64,000 nt of DNA, taken from Xiphydria camelus (taxonomy: Eukaryota; Arthropoda; Insecta; Hymenoptera; Xiphydriidae). Numbering within the stretch: position 1 is the first letter of the stretch; each line of letters begins with the position of its first letter. The notes beneath the pieces were generated by a model. That model saw nothing but the letters and a program-made list of their open reading frames with translations. It was not told the DNA's origin and searched no databases. The stretch is from contig OY783193.1 of NCBI GenBank assembly GCA_963678675.1, forward strand, positions 33,332,430 through 33,396,429. Direction: 5' to 3'. Shown here piece by piece: positions 53,525 through 64,000 of this stretch. Made by a program: the position numbers and the translations under genes.

Positions 53525-53768
53525 TAATACATAACACTATAAATAATCCGATAGTCGATAATATAGGTATATTGTGGACATAGGACGATATGGCACGTAG
53601 TGATTTATAGACTCTAGGATGTACCTATGCTATTGGTCGGAGACGCAAGGACGCCGAACGATTGGCTCTATCTATCGTTGGCAGACGCCAATTGTCGCGA
53701 GAGAAGTTCCCTAGGGCGTAAGCACCTAGCAGACGAGAAAGTGGCGGGTGACGCGTATAGTTCCAGAA

Positions 53769-53904
53769 TCTTGAGTCACTCGCAAGAGAAACGTATATGG
53801 TTCTTAGCGAATAGACCAATCCGTAACCCCACCACAACGGAATACTTAATCCTGATTGGTCTAAGATGCGTATACGCAACTTTACGAGCGGTTCGAGAAA
53901 GGGG
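53769..53904. mobile_element. MITE family A, copy 3
   Basis: CTTGAGTCACTCGCAAGAGA on the left and GAGCGGTTCGAGAAAGGGG on the right, with TTAGCGAATAGACCAATCCG inside. Same orientation as copy 2. Confidence 0.8.
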
Positions 53905-54154
53905 CCCTAGGGGGCACTGTTCGCCGGATCGTGCGGCTTCCCTATAGGCCCCTAACTGTCATTACGTGTAACGTGTTATTATATTGATACAGCGCGTGTT
54001 GCAATTTTTTATGAATTTGGTGAGTATTTGTATCTGGTTTAAATTTTCTTTTCATATGATACTCTCTCACGGGTAGTTATATTCATTTGTTTGTTTTATT
54101 TTTCAGATTATCAAATCATAAATAATTTCATTTTATGATAATCAACTACAGGTT

Positions 54155-54412
54155 TCATTTCCTGTACAAAAATCGAGGCTTATTCGCCAATCTGCACATC
54201 AAATACCATTGCAGTTCGATTTTCTGCATTTTAAGAGCAGTTCTCGTTATATATACTAATCTATTATTGTCACTTATTGACAATTCTATATATATAACCT
54301 GCACGCAACAGTTTGCCGCAGTACAATTTCTCTGCATTTGTAAGCAGTGTATAACAATATCTGCATCATAATTGCAGTTCTAGTCTAAAATATTGTTATA
54401 CCGAATACATAT
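54155..54412. repeat. Second copy of the Helitron 5' block
   Basis: Matches 22448-22709 (AAAAATCGAGGCTTATTCGM, CTGCATTTTAAGAGCAGTTC) and preserves the CTGC..GCAG hairpins, but no Helitron ORF follows. Confidence 0.85.
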
Positions 54413-54645
54413 CAAGAGACACGGCAGTGTCTCGCGGCATGTTCGTTCATCTAGTCTCGGCGTCGAAGCGAGCACCCGTGCTCGTTCATCTAGTCTCGAC
54501 GTCCGAGCGACGATCGCTGCGAGGTTATCTTCCATAACCTCTCCCGGTGATTGACAGCAGCGTTCGCGCGAGGAGCTTCGAGTTTCGCTCGCTGAAAGAC
54601 TAATAAACCGCATCGCGTCCACAGCCATGGTAAGTAATTTTTAGA
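54411..54645. repeat. AAGAGACACGG repeat, copy 3, with a promoter-like tail
   Basis: The first ~70 bp equal the start of the repeats at 17925 and 47195. The rest is GC-richer with a duplicated CTCGTTCATCTAGTCTCG and ends ACAGCCATGGTAAGTAATT, an ATG overlapping a splice donor. That would suit a 5' exon, but no partner exon was found. Confidence 0.5.
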
Positions 54646-55010
54646 AGTGAGAGGAAATGATCATTCGGATTTTTTCGATGCCTAACCGAATTACACACCT
54701 CATACCTAATTGCAGAGAGATTGAAATACGAAATAAATGTGACAACCAGTACCGTGGTCGCGTTCGGCAACCTTCTCTGAATGAAAACAACTTACCTCGA
54801 GTGTTTTGCACGCTGAATTATAAACACTAGACAAAAAGCTCTTTGAACGCCAACAATTACTTTTGAGCATTGAAAACACTCGTCACGCTATAAACAACGC
54901 AACATAACCTGAAACTTCACTAAACTCCGTCGGTAATGTCGGGACACTAAGACTCACTTCCACTAAAAAAATCGAGTTCATACAATTTATAGTAGCTGAA
55001 GAAAAGGCTA

Positions 55011-55053
55011 GTGGCGACTTTGCCCCACTGGCGATAATGCCCCACTCTCCCCT
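55011..55053. mobile_element. Isolated pogo terminal repeat
   Basis: GTGGCGACTTTGCCCCACTG followed by GATAATGCCCCACTCTCCCC and TA is the complete outer end lacking from the element at 44651-47164. Confidence 0.75.
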
Positions 55054-55320
55054 ACCTAGTAAATCGGGAACGTGCGATCGATTCTAGTGGCCTAGGCTGC
55101 TAGTCCTCCGATTATATCTTTAAGAGGGACTTCGGCAAGCAGCTCGTCGCTCTGCGAGAAAGACGGACGACGCGCGGAACTTTCGGAGTTTGATTCTCGT
55201 CGTGAAATATTTGAGTGTACTCACATCTCCAATCCGCGCCGGGTGCGAACGCTAGCGTTCTAGGATTGCTTAATTCGAAGCGTCGAAAGTCCTTTCAGAT
55301 TGACGAGTACGCTCGTAAAA

Positions 55321-55848
55321 TTAAAGAGGGATCCTAAGTGCCGCTATTTCCTTGCTTTGCCGTACGTCACCAGCTTCAGACTGTTGTTTTGCACTAACAC
55401 TAGGAGGTCTAACCAATTTACAGTTTTTTGCTGCTAAAATAAAATCCACTTGTTTGAAGCCCCGATCAGCCATAACAGATGTTTGTGGTGGTAAGCTATC
55501 TACAAAATTACTTTTCTCAACAATAGTCCTATCTGTAATACGACCACCAAATCCTTTCGATATAAAATTTATGTACCCATTCGGAGTACATCCCACAAGA
55601 TCCTTCAGTGTACTGCACTTTTTATATTCAGACCAGGTATGGCTCTGAATAAGGGTATCACCTGGTTTCTGAATTTCTACTTCAAAACAATCTATTATAG
55701 TCACAACATTGAAATATCTAAAACGAAATGGAATTGGTAACAACCGCTTAACAGTACTTGCCGATGGCAAAAATACAAATATTTGTAAAATTTCTGCAAT
55801 AATTGGTACCGTATGAGTAAATATCCGCTGTACATTTGACGTGCTCAT
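55321..55848 (-). pseudogene. ISL2EU/Harbinger-like transposase, truncated
   Basis: The 175-codon frame has TIIDCFEVEIQKP (first Asp), LIQSHTWSEYKKCSTLKDLV, GCTPNGYINFISKGFGGRIT and SVMADRGFKQVDF (second Asp). It ends after KEIAALR, just where the catalytic Glu is expected, so the core is incomplete. THAP-linked transposases of this type are common in insects; the N-terminus is not recognisable upstream. Confidence 0.72.
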
Positions 55849-56459
55849 GCCAAAATCAAATCCTTATCGGGTGTACACATCTAACCTAATTTTTTTAAAG
55901 TTATCAATACATTTGTGTGATGCACAGATTTCTTATCTGACACAAGCTTATCTAATATGTACACATCTTTGGGAAGTCCAAGGTAAAAACGGGAGTTACT
56001 CAATGAGTAAAAGGCTGCTCTCACACCTGCTAGTACCTAACGAAAGTTTCTGCAGCATGCCACTTGAACTGCTCCCAGATGATTGTGGTGATGAAGGTTG
56101 ATAAGACGAAGAGGTAGTCGACTGCTGAGAATGATAAGATTGAAAGCTGGGAATCCTCTCTGCGAGAGTGGTTGTATTTTTATAATTCCTTTCTCGGCTG
56201 CTGTATTGGTGCACTTCAAGTAGCTCTTTCCACTAATTCGACTTTTCCAGTAACACCTCTATTTTTTTTTATAGAAGAGAAATGCGTTACGCACACCGCC
56301 AGAGATGTTGTTGGCGGTAGTGTGGGACTAGCAGATGGTATTGCCTACCCACTAAAACTTCTCTCTTCCCGGCCGGAGCTGGAGACGGCTTTGTTTCCTG
56401 CTGCCGAATTGTGGTGTTGGGGTGCAGGTTACCCATTTGAATGGGAAGATAGGCCCAAT
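55849..56459. other. No gene recognised
   Basis: A Ser-rich minus-strand frame (55996-56214, SSYQPSSPQSSGSSSSG) is the only notable feature. It could be the linker of a transposase but has no motif. Confidence 0.35.
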
Positions 56460-57600
56460 CTATCCCATCCCTTCACGCAGCGCTGGAACCATTGATGTCA
56501 TTTGGTTCCACCGGGTCCAGTTGGTCTGGGACCCTTGAATGACCCTCGTTGTTATGCCCGCTAACAGCCCCACCGGGATACTCAGGATGGCCTGTAAAGA
56601 CCGAGCCGATACGCCTCTCCAAACACCCCTCCAAGAAAGGGTGCATGATAGGACAGACATCGGATGGTTTGGCGTTGAGGAGCCTTGCAGCCACTCTTTA
56701 ACAGGTGGAAAGTTATACTTCTCCACCTTAAGTCTGTCACTATTGTCGAGGGATGTCGCGCCGCTCACAATCTGGGCATCCACGATGAAGCCTCTCCCGT
56801 TATGTCCTACCAAAAGGTCCGGCTTTTTAAGGCCGAAAGATGTTCGTAGATGTGGTTCTGTGCGAACCGTTATCTTACGCGCCCGCAGGTGGTCAGCCAG
56901 GGTTTTGCTGACTGCATCGTGCCGCTTGATCCTGCATCCGTGGGTACGGAAGCAGTTCTGGATGACATATGCGGCAGTCTCGGTGCAGCTGCAACCAGCA
57001 TGGCACTTGATGTTCGTGTGCACGAACCTCTGGCCCCTGGATGTTCGGACTCTCGTTGGAAGACTGTTGATGCGGGTATGATGGTACTGGATATAATCCC
57101 TGCCTGGTATTCCCAAGCTACCCACATCAATCCACCTGATGGAGGCGGTGGATTTGCTACAGTCTCTCAACTCCCTCCCATCGTTCGACTCATAGAGTCG
57201 TCCGGCCCAGTACTTGGCTCGCTGTTCTGAGCTATAGAGTCTCCCCATTCCGGTTCAAGACTCTATCGGTCCACATGATCTTGTCTTGGACCCAAGCCGA
57301 CTCATGTGCCGCCCTCGCGAACGGGAAAGACGATTCTTTCATGGACATGAGTCGCCTCCGTACTAGGCCGGGGATGGTTGTAACGAAGGAAGGGATTCCG
57401 AGTCCGCCATCTCTGCAGGACGCGTGTATATAGGCCACCGGAACATCTTTTGTGGTAGGCGAAGCCATCTGCTGTATTTCTCTCTTCAGGTACAACGCCC
57501 GCTTGAGATCTTTGGTGTGGTTTGTGACTGCGGCCGGGTCGATACTGCGCCGCTTGTTGTAATCGGGGAGTAAGCGTGATTTGAGCGTATGCATACGGTG
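56460..57600 (-). pseudogene. R2-like LINE 3' part: RT thumb, zinc knuckle, restriction-like endonuclease
   Basis: 57232-57594 encodes the end of the RT (DGGLGIPSFVTTIPGLVRRR). A frameshift near 57240 leads into 56460-57248, with a CCHC knuckle (CHAGCSCTETAAYVIQNCFR, THGCRIKRHD) and a restriction-like endonuclease core (KKPDLLVGHNGRGFIVDAQI). In R2 elements this endonuclease nicks the target for reverse transcription. The fragment ends abruptly at about 57600 against a different LINE. Confidence 0.8.
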
Positions 57601-59021
57601 GAATCTTCTTGCTCATGAAGAGTTTTGCCGGGCCCTGCTCCTTTTGCAGGGGCGTGATCTGTTTTATTGTGTTCGCGATACTGTCTGTTATTCGATCTAT
57701 GTACCTGTCAATATCGTCGACACTCAGATTTCTGCCTGCGGGGCAGACATCTATGTGGTTAACAATGAGTTTTTTCGTGAATTTTTTCCAGTCGGTCCTT
57801 TTGTAGGTGAACCTCGTTTGCTCGTCTGCAGGGGGCGGGCGCGTGGCTGACTGTGCATCAATTTTTATTAATAAAGCTTTATGATCACTATCGTAATCAC
57901 TCGTTGCTAGTTTGCCCTTTAGATTACTAAAAACGAGTCTGCTATCGGCTATACGTATGTCTAGATAAGTCTGCGCTGGCACGTAGGTCAGCTCGCACGG
58001 AGCGTAAAGTTTCGCTTTGTAACGGAACGCGTTTAGTACGCTCCATGCTAGGAGGTATTTGCCTCTTCTATTGCTAGATTTATCGCCGAGTTGGGTACGT
58101 CTCGTGTTAAAGTCGCCTGCAATGATGAGTAGTTATTCGGCTCGTGGAGTTTTAACTTTTGGAATAGGGTGTTTAGTTCGCCAAGGAAAACTTGCTTGAT
58201 CGCTACTTTGTTCGTGGCATAGACGCTAACGATGTACAAATTTGCATTCCTACCTACGCTCAGTCTTAAGATGGAGTATTCTAAAATTTGATTACGCTTA
58301 TAGTTAGGATACGATACGGAATCACAGATATTTTTTTTTAACAAAAATGGCTGTGCCATCTCCACGCAAGCAGGCTTTCTCTCTGTCGTCACGTATTACT
58401 TTATACTGTAGAATATTTATCTCGTGTAGTAGTTCATTGAGTTTCGTTTCTGAGGCAAGTAGGATATCTAGATCTTCGCTCGTTAGGAATTGAACTAGGT
58501 TGAGCCTTTTATGCGTCGACGCGATGGAGTTTTTACGTTGACTGCTCCTATAGTTAGCGAGTTGGCCCGGGTATCCATTAGATGTCTGTAATATTCAACT
58601 CTGCGATGAGGTTGTCTATCCTCGTGTGCAGCTCTGCTCGAAGCTCATGCAACAACGTCCTCACGCAGCTCGTCAGTTCGGCTTTAAGTTCCTGAAACCA
58701 AGGAGGAGGAGGGCCGTGATTTTGCGTCTGCACCGGCGGACCTTGGAAGCAGCTCGTCGACGGGAAATCCCGGCGTGGCGGTGGTACCCAGTCTTCGTTT
58801 CTCGGTGCGGAATACTGCGCGGTCGGCTGCACCGCGTTCGCGTACGATGTGCCTGGCCTGACCAGGGGGGCCGATCTGTTCGTTGCACTCGTCAGTGTGT
58901 TCGTCGCGCTGCTTCCGGTGGTCTTCCTCGTTGATTTTAGTCTGCTTATCACGCTGAGAGCGTTTTTGTAGTATGGATAGCCCTTGTAACTCGCCGGTGT
59001 CCCTGCATGCAGGCAACACAA
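57600..59021 (-). pseudogene. Jockey-superfamily LINE 5' part: gag end and APE endonuclease
   Basis: 58578-59021 carries the end of a gag-like ORF (CCLHAGTPASYKGYPYYK, then PGTSYANAVQ). 58048-58392 is the middle of an APE-type endonuclease (AQPFLLKKNICDSVSYPNYK, LYIVSVYATN), and 57640-57982 its end (LDIRIADSRLVFSNL, SDYDSDHKALLIKI). Frameshifts separate the blocks. It joins the R2-like fragment at about 57600 with no spacer. Confidence 0.72.
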
Positions 59022-59133
59022 CTAAATTGCAGGTTGCAGTTGGCACTGGCGTGACCGAACTTCTGGCATCGAGATTGCATTTGAATATCTTTTGCTTCCG
59101 CAGTGGTTTCCAACGCGCGACTTGGTAGGCCAG

Positions 59134-60040
59134 TGTTACGTCCTATGGACGTGATTTTAGGATTTTAGGAAATAAGTCGGGTCAAACAGCCACCACTGTA
59201 CGTGATTGAAATAACTATTGCTTTTATTTAAATTATTAATTGAGGCCGTGAGCGCAATAGTGGACTAACCCACAAAGTGTGATTTTTGTTTTAATGCGGA
59301 ATTGAAACTGTTAAATTAGTATCTATCAATTACAAAGTGGATCAAACAACATTATGTAAACATAGGGTTTAAACTATTTAATTAACAATAAGATACTAAT
59401 TTAATTAACAGTTTCAATTCCGCATTAAAACAAAAATCACACTTTGTGGGTTAGTCCACTATTGCGCTCATAGCCTCAATTGTAAAAGGTTGTCGATGAA
59501 TTGAAGTTAGAATTTGCGCTCGCTGGATAACTGGTTAAGACTTAGTGTACCCGGTGCGGTAAGTCGGGGTGATCTGACTTCGAAGAGGAATAAATGAGAA
59601 GTAGAGAAAAAACGCTGTACCAGAGACTCGTTCGGAAAAAAGGGATTTAGATAGAGGAGGGAGAGATGAAATCTAATTGGTTGGCTTGATCGAAATTGTG
59701 ATTAAAGAAGTGGGATTGGTTGTAGTCGGAATATAATAAAGTCTTTGTAACGTTCGCAGAGCCCTTCCTTTACCACGGCCGGACCTTCCTAGCGAGTGTG
59801 TTCGATTCAGAGAAATAGGTGGTAGACTATACATCCGTAATTATTCACACTCTCTATTTAGGCTGGACCGTGGTGAGAACGAAATGAATGAGCTGTTAGA
59901 TTAGTTGACGCTAGACAATAGAGTCGCTGTTCCTGCCAGACTAAGATGTGGTGGGAAAAAAATAGATTGGCGGGTAATAAATTAGTTGAAATAGATGCAC
60001 CTCAGAAAATTTTTAATTGATTTGATATTGGGACGTAACA
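59134..60040 (-). mobile_element. 907-bp LTR with adjacent polypurine tract (3' LTR, minus strand)
   Basis: The ends TGTTACGTCC and GGACGTAACA are perfect 10-bp inverted repeats with TG..CA. Immediately to the right, the complement of 60041-60054 is TTTAAGGGGGAAGG, a polypurine tract, so the element runs on the minus strand and this is its 3' LTR. The left end of the LTR body contains an ~85-bp fold-back (59242-59325 and 59388-59478, GTGGACTAACCCACAAAGTG and its complement). No internal coding region survives before 60425. Confidence 0.8.
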
Positions 60041-60055
60041 CCTTCCCCCTTAAAG

Positions 60056-60424
60056 TTCAAGCGTCCCGCTTGAAACTCGATTGATGGTAAAGTAGAAAGG
60101 CTTTATTTTGACTTGAAAGAAATAAAAAAAAGATGAAATGTAAAAAGAAAGAATGGTGAAATATGAATGTTTATGTAAGTTTAGTACGAATCTTTTTTTA
60201 TTTTGTTTCTTTGTGAAAGAGTAATGCCTTGAAATCGCAAGGGGTTCTTTTTCTTCCCAAAATTATGAAGTGCAAATTCAAGCAATAACTATCATTGCGA
60301 GATTTTGGATCAGATGCACCCAACACCAACTCTTACCACTATTCAAACCAAGATAGAAGTTGTGAACCACAGTAAGTAGATTTATTCTCAGCTTCAAATG
60401 TTGAATTCTCTGACTTGAATGTAG
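60056..60424. other. AT-rich stretch, no gene seen
   Basis: Between the polypurine tract and the end of the split ORF; probably residual retrotransposon or flanking sequence. Confidence 0.4.
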
Positions 60425-62780
60425 TCACAAACACGCTGTGTTCACAGTGAAATAGAACTTCCATGTTTTGTCTCCTGTTCCTCTCTTAACTTTGTGATGT
60501 AGCGTTTCGCTGAGGGCCCGCGAAGCCCTCCGCTAAATCACTAAACGGCGGCTACGCTGCCACTCGCGGGTCTCTAATCGATGGGCACCAGGTGCGGACA
60601 CGGCCGCACCACGTGGAGAGGCAAGCGCTCTCTCCGCCTGAAATCCGCGGGATCGGAAACGATCCGATCGCGATCGCGTCCGGCTACCACAGCATTTGGT
60701 AGAGGGGCGGTTCGTTGGACGTTGGCTGGGACACGGGAGGACGGAACCTACGGGCGAGGGCGCGAAATGAAATCCCATAACTCCATCGACTACTAGCTAA
60801 TCGCAACTCTTTATTTTCTCGACTCTCGGGACGGTGGTCCCCGCACGCCGCTCGTACTCGGGGAACGATATCCGACGCGATACCGGTGCCACGTGCACAT
60901 CGCTAGCCGCTGCGACGGAAAACGCTCTCCGGAACACGCGCCTACGTCGACGCTCTACGATAAGACGTGCCTACACCAAGAATCTAGCTACGCTCGTCGG
61001 TGACTATGGAACGCGGACGGGACAATGCTGGAACGCGACGAGCCGCGGGAACGATACGCGTCGACAGACCTACGCCAGCGCCGATCGCGAGACGGTATTA
61101 TCGATCGCGAAAAGACAGCCTAGCTAGCGACAAAATCGTCGATGTCGTCGAGACGCCCCGGACAACGGCCACGCATGTGCCCCGTCGTCGGGAGCACGTG
61201 GCGTACTCCTCGACCGGGTCAAGACCGATCGCGAGAAAACAGGAGGTGCGTACCGACTATCGTCGAAGTTCTCTGCGGCTTCCTCTCGTTTCGGTTCCTC
61301 GGGGGGGCTTCTCCTTCCTCTCTCGTTCGTCGCGAGAACGTCGCAGCTCTCCTCTCGTAGGCTGTCGCACTGGTCTAGCACTCGTCTCTTTTTCGGGGCT
61401 TCGGACACTGCGACTTCGCACGCTGCGCGCTCGACAAAGAATGCCGGTTTTTCCAGCCCAACCCCGTCACATGGGCGCCTCGCGGTCTTCCCGGTTGCCC
61501 CGCGGGCTCAAGAGGTGGCTCTTCGATAACCCCCGGCTATCGATCCGTATCCTCTCCGTCGATAGATACTGACGCGTCCCGTCAGTATCGACGTCGCGAG
61601 CGCGTACTTATTTCCTAAGGGGCCGCTTGCTCCCTTTTTGTGACGCGGAGCGAATCTCCATGTCACAACTTTCCTTGACTCAGGCCCAACTTCATAGATA
61701 ATCTTAGAACAGAATTCTACAGCTTCAGTTTTCTGATCGAGGGCAAGGTTGCTGCCATAATCACTGCAGTGTTTTTTAAATTTTTTCTGCAGGTCACTAT
61801 AATTGAAATCTGCTCCAGTGTACTTTTTTATAAAGTCTGACGGTGTAATACCTGCTACATTATACTCTTTAGCGACCATGTGCTGAATTAAACTTGCAGG
61901 TTTAATGCCTATTATATCAGTCTCAGTCATCTCGCTGACAAGGGTATTCAATATCAAATGGTATAAATGGGCCTGTGAGTACAGGCATAGTGATTCGTAG
62001 TACATGTGTGATATATCAATTGGCTTTATGCAGGTTCTCCTAAGATACAGGTTCAAATCCCCTTTTGAAGTGTTTGCAGTTAACACTATCTCAGTGTTCG
62101 ACAGCGAGGGATGATTCGGTCTACCGAATGCTTCAACTAAAAAATCAGGTTGAAAACTCTTTACCACAGGCACCTATTGGGTATACTGCGCCACAGGTAA
62201 AAAACCTTGTTGGAGTGTTATAGTTTGGCTCAATTGTTTTAACAATTGTGGCTTTGACGTTGTCCTCTTCTGTTTCAATTCTGATAAATATTCTATGATA
62301 CATAGATTTGTCACTGCGTGCTGCTGCTGCTAAAGGTGTTGCATAGAGCTAACTGATATATTTTGGTGTATCTATTTTATATTATTTAAATCAAACCAAG
62401 TTATGTACGCAATAAACCATTAGATAGGTAATCAATCATTATACCGATGTAATATAAAACCTACATTATTCAGTCGGAAAATGAGATATTCAAATCTGTA
62501 TCATCATAATCTATAGTCTATGTTACGTAAAGTAATCTTCGCTACACGAAGAGGCGGGTGGGATGTTCCTTTCATCTTTTACATTCCTGGTGGCTGCAAT
62601 AGAGGCCACAATGGCAATGTTCGGGTCAGAGTTTAGCAGATACTGGCCCCCACTCTGGCAGCTTTGATTCATAGCAACCACCAGCATTACTTTGTCCTTA
62701 CCATACCGCACTGAGAACTCATAAAGATCTTCCTTGCTAAAACAAGCACCAGTTAAAGGTGTAAGGAGCGGACCGTACGG
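60425..62780 (-). pseudogene. Unidentified protein, split by a solo LTR; possible viral relic
   Basis: Minus-strand pieces lie in order at about 62523-62780 (YEFSVRYGKDKVMLVV), 62175-62345 (YHRIFIRIETEEDN), 61668-62173 (PDFLVEAFGRPNHPSL, IKPASLIQHMVAKEYN) and 60425-60492. A stop-containing gap separates the first two and a one-base shift lies near 62173. The 1175-bp solo LTR (60493-61667) sits between the last two; without it and one ACTT duplication the frame continues and ends at 60425-60427. Total coding is about 340 codons. I do not recognise the family. A nucleoprotein-like endogenous viral element is conceivable from size and isolation among repeats, but that is only inference. Confidence 0.5.
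60493..61667. mobile_element. 1175-bp GC-rich solo LTR with ACTT target duplication
   Basis: It starts TGTGATGTAGCG and ends CCATGTCACA (TG..CA). The 4-bp duplication ACTT is at 60489-60492 and 61668-61671. The interior is CpG-rich, unlike its surroundings, and contains a small hairpin at about 61557-61592. Several long frames on both strands inside are composition artefacts. It interrupts an ORF, so it is younger than that sequence. Confidence 0.82.
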
Positions 62781-62864
62781 TTGCATTTCCCTGAGCCGAA
62801 ATAGTCGGTCGTTGAAGTCTCCGTGGCTGCTCACGAATTGTGTGGCATAGTGATTCATTTCCAT
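62523..62864 (-). other. Junction of R1 LINE end and unidentified ORF
   Basis: The frame begins with MEMNHYATQFVSSHGDFNDR, which fits the R1 LINE C-terminus (N-H-Y-x-T-Q, GHGDF-like), and changes character after about residue 25 to the unidentified protein. The point of fusion is near 62780. Confidence 0.45.
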
Positions 62865-63989
62865 CCAGATGGACCTGAATCGTTCAGTATATCATTTTTC
62901 AACCCCTTTCGGACGACCGCTGTGGTATGCGGGTTGTCCCTTGCGTTCGACAGGTTGTCAAGGGTGAACGTGAAGTTACCAAAGATAAAGTCGTTGCCCT
63001 TTCGGATTTTGTATTGAAGCGCTCGTTCAAGGATGGCCAAATCAATTGGCAATGCCACAGCAATTACCGTGAGCGCATCTGTGGAGACCGTCCGATACGC
63101 CCTCGTTATTCCTATGAGGACTCGCCTCTGTGCTGTTGCCAGCAGCCTCCGGGTCCTCACATTCAGCAGATCAGCCCAGGCCGCTGCAGCGTAGGTGACA
63201 ATTGGGGTGAAGAGTCCTCTGTACAGAGTTCTCAGCGATCTGGGACCGAGGCCCCATCCCGTCCTTGCCACCTTCACCATGCCGCCAATCTGGCTAGAAC
63301 ATCTGCTGGATAGAGCCTTCACGTGTGGGAGGAGACATTCTTGATCCAAAATGTATACCCAAGTACCTGATGGATCACTTTAGCTTAATAGGACTGCTAT
63401 AGAGTTGTATTTTAGGCGGTCGTCTTTCATCAAGGATGCCCTTTACCAGCAGCATTTCAGTTTTTGCTGCTGATATCTGCAATTTTTGTGTTTCAGTCTA
63501 TGCAGTTAGTTTATCCGCCACTCTTTGCGCTTTTCTTTCGACGACGCTCCTAGATTTTCCACTCACTAAGACTAGGAGGTCGTCGGCATATGCTATCGGT
63601 TCACAGTCACCATCATCCTCGAGCAGGCGTAGGATCTCGTCAAAGACGAGGTTCCAGCAACTCGGTCCGAAAACTGAACCTTGTGGGCATCCTCTCGTGA
63701 CTTTTTTGCTTACCTCGGCGCACTTGGAGTGCAGCCAGGCTACTCTATACTTAAAATAGCTCTCCATCAGGACGTATAGGTTTCTTGGACAGTTCCGCCT
63801 CTTTAGGGAGGACAGAACCGCCGGCCACGAGACGTTGTCGAACGCCCCCGCCACATCAAAGGCGATTGCCAGGACATACTTCTGACTGCTTTCGGATACC
63901 AGACTCCTAAACTTTGTTAGAGCATCCTCCGTCGACCGTTTAGGTCTGAAACCGTATTGCCTGTCAGAGCTGTGCTTCTGGTCGTTCAA
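62810..63989 (-). pseudogene. R1-clade LINE reverse transcriptase, runs off the window
   Basis: 63498-63989 has RT motifs RQYGFRPKRSTEDAL, AIAFDVAGAFDNVSWP (first catalytic Asp), GCPQGSVFGPSCWN and IAYADDLLVLVSG (YADD). A frameshifted stretch (63350-63497) leads to the thumb and C-terminal region at 62855-63349 (YRGLFTPIVTYAAAAWADLL, YRTVSTDALTVIAVALPIDL), ending near 62810. The 5' part lies beyond the right edge. At least one shift makes this copy inactive. Confidence 0.85.
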
Positions 63990-64000
63990 TACCGGTTGGA

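Noticed and set aside
56539..57230. Plus-strand frames opposite the R2-like fragment
   Set aside because: They mirror the minus-strand coding sequence, which has clear zinc-knuckle and endonuclease motifs.
60533..61572. Several long overlapping frames on both strands in a GC-rich block
   Set aside because: They lie inside the solo LTR (60493-61667), overlap one another in antisense, and have Arg/Ser-rich composition expected from CpG-rich DNA. No domain is visible.

Overview
This is a eukaryotic, insect-type window, most likely Hymenoptera and plausibly an ant (inference from the families present). Coding capacity is carried almost entirely by transposable elements. Introns are short and AT-rich with GT-AG borders, many miniature inverted-repeat elements (MITEs) and fold-back repeats are present, and there is no operon structure, rRNA, tRNA or CRISPR. 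I found no convincing host housekeeping gene. There is one assembly gap (22007-22206).

Layout. 1-4.1 kb: an internally deleted mariner-like element, a fragment of a second copy, and repeat blocks with a recurring TGGCAGACGTTTA-like motif. 4.7-7.4 kb: PIF/Harbinger material, namely an intact two-exon MADF-BESS gene whose intron holds the antisense PIF transposase DDE exon, then a decayed transposon ORF. 7.47-15.86 kb: one 8.4-kb DNA transposon (CMC/EnSpm-like, tentative) with ~260-bp terminal inverted repeats (TIRs) and a TA target duplication. It carries a dead transposase and an 8-exon, 506-aa accessory gene that is still open, and is peppered with nested MITEs. 16.5-21.8 kb: PIF exon 1, composite repeats with mariner remnants, a 695-bp palindrome and TTAA-flanked MITEs. 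22.4-31.05 kb: a near-complete Helitron. Its two long ORFs are joined by a perfect -1 slippery heptamer and together encode two Ulp1-like protease domains, Rep (HUH), Pif1-type helicase and a USP-like domain whose catalytic Cys is Ser. 31.2-36.5 kb: large palindromes, MITEs and the first copy of an unrecognised four-exon gene (acidic coiled coil plus Arg-rich tail). 37.6-44.3 kb: LINE, Gypsy and PIF relics. 44.65-47.16 kb: a pogo-type element with an intact two-exon transposase. 47.2-50.8 kb: composite fold-back repeats, mariner remnants and a deleted Tigger-like element. 52.1-53.9 kb: the second copy of the four-exon gene, bracketed by a MITE family. 54-64 kb: Helitron 5' repeat, ISL2EU-like relic, an R2-like/Jockey-like LINE chimera, a PPT-linked LTR, a GC-rich solo LTR that splits an unidentified ORF in frame, and an R1-clade reverse transcriptase running off the right edge.

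The most promising undescribed material is (i) the protease-laden Helitron with its possible programmed frameshift and Cys-to-Ser USP module, (ii) the duplicated four-exon coiled-coil/Arg-rich gene, and (iii) the 8.4-kb transposon that has preserved its accessory gene while losing its transposase. All assignments come from reading motifs; no database search was run.
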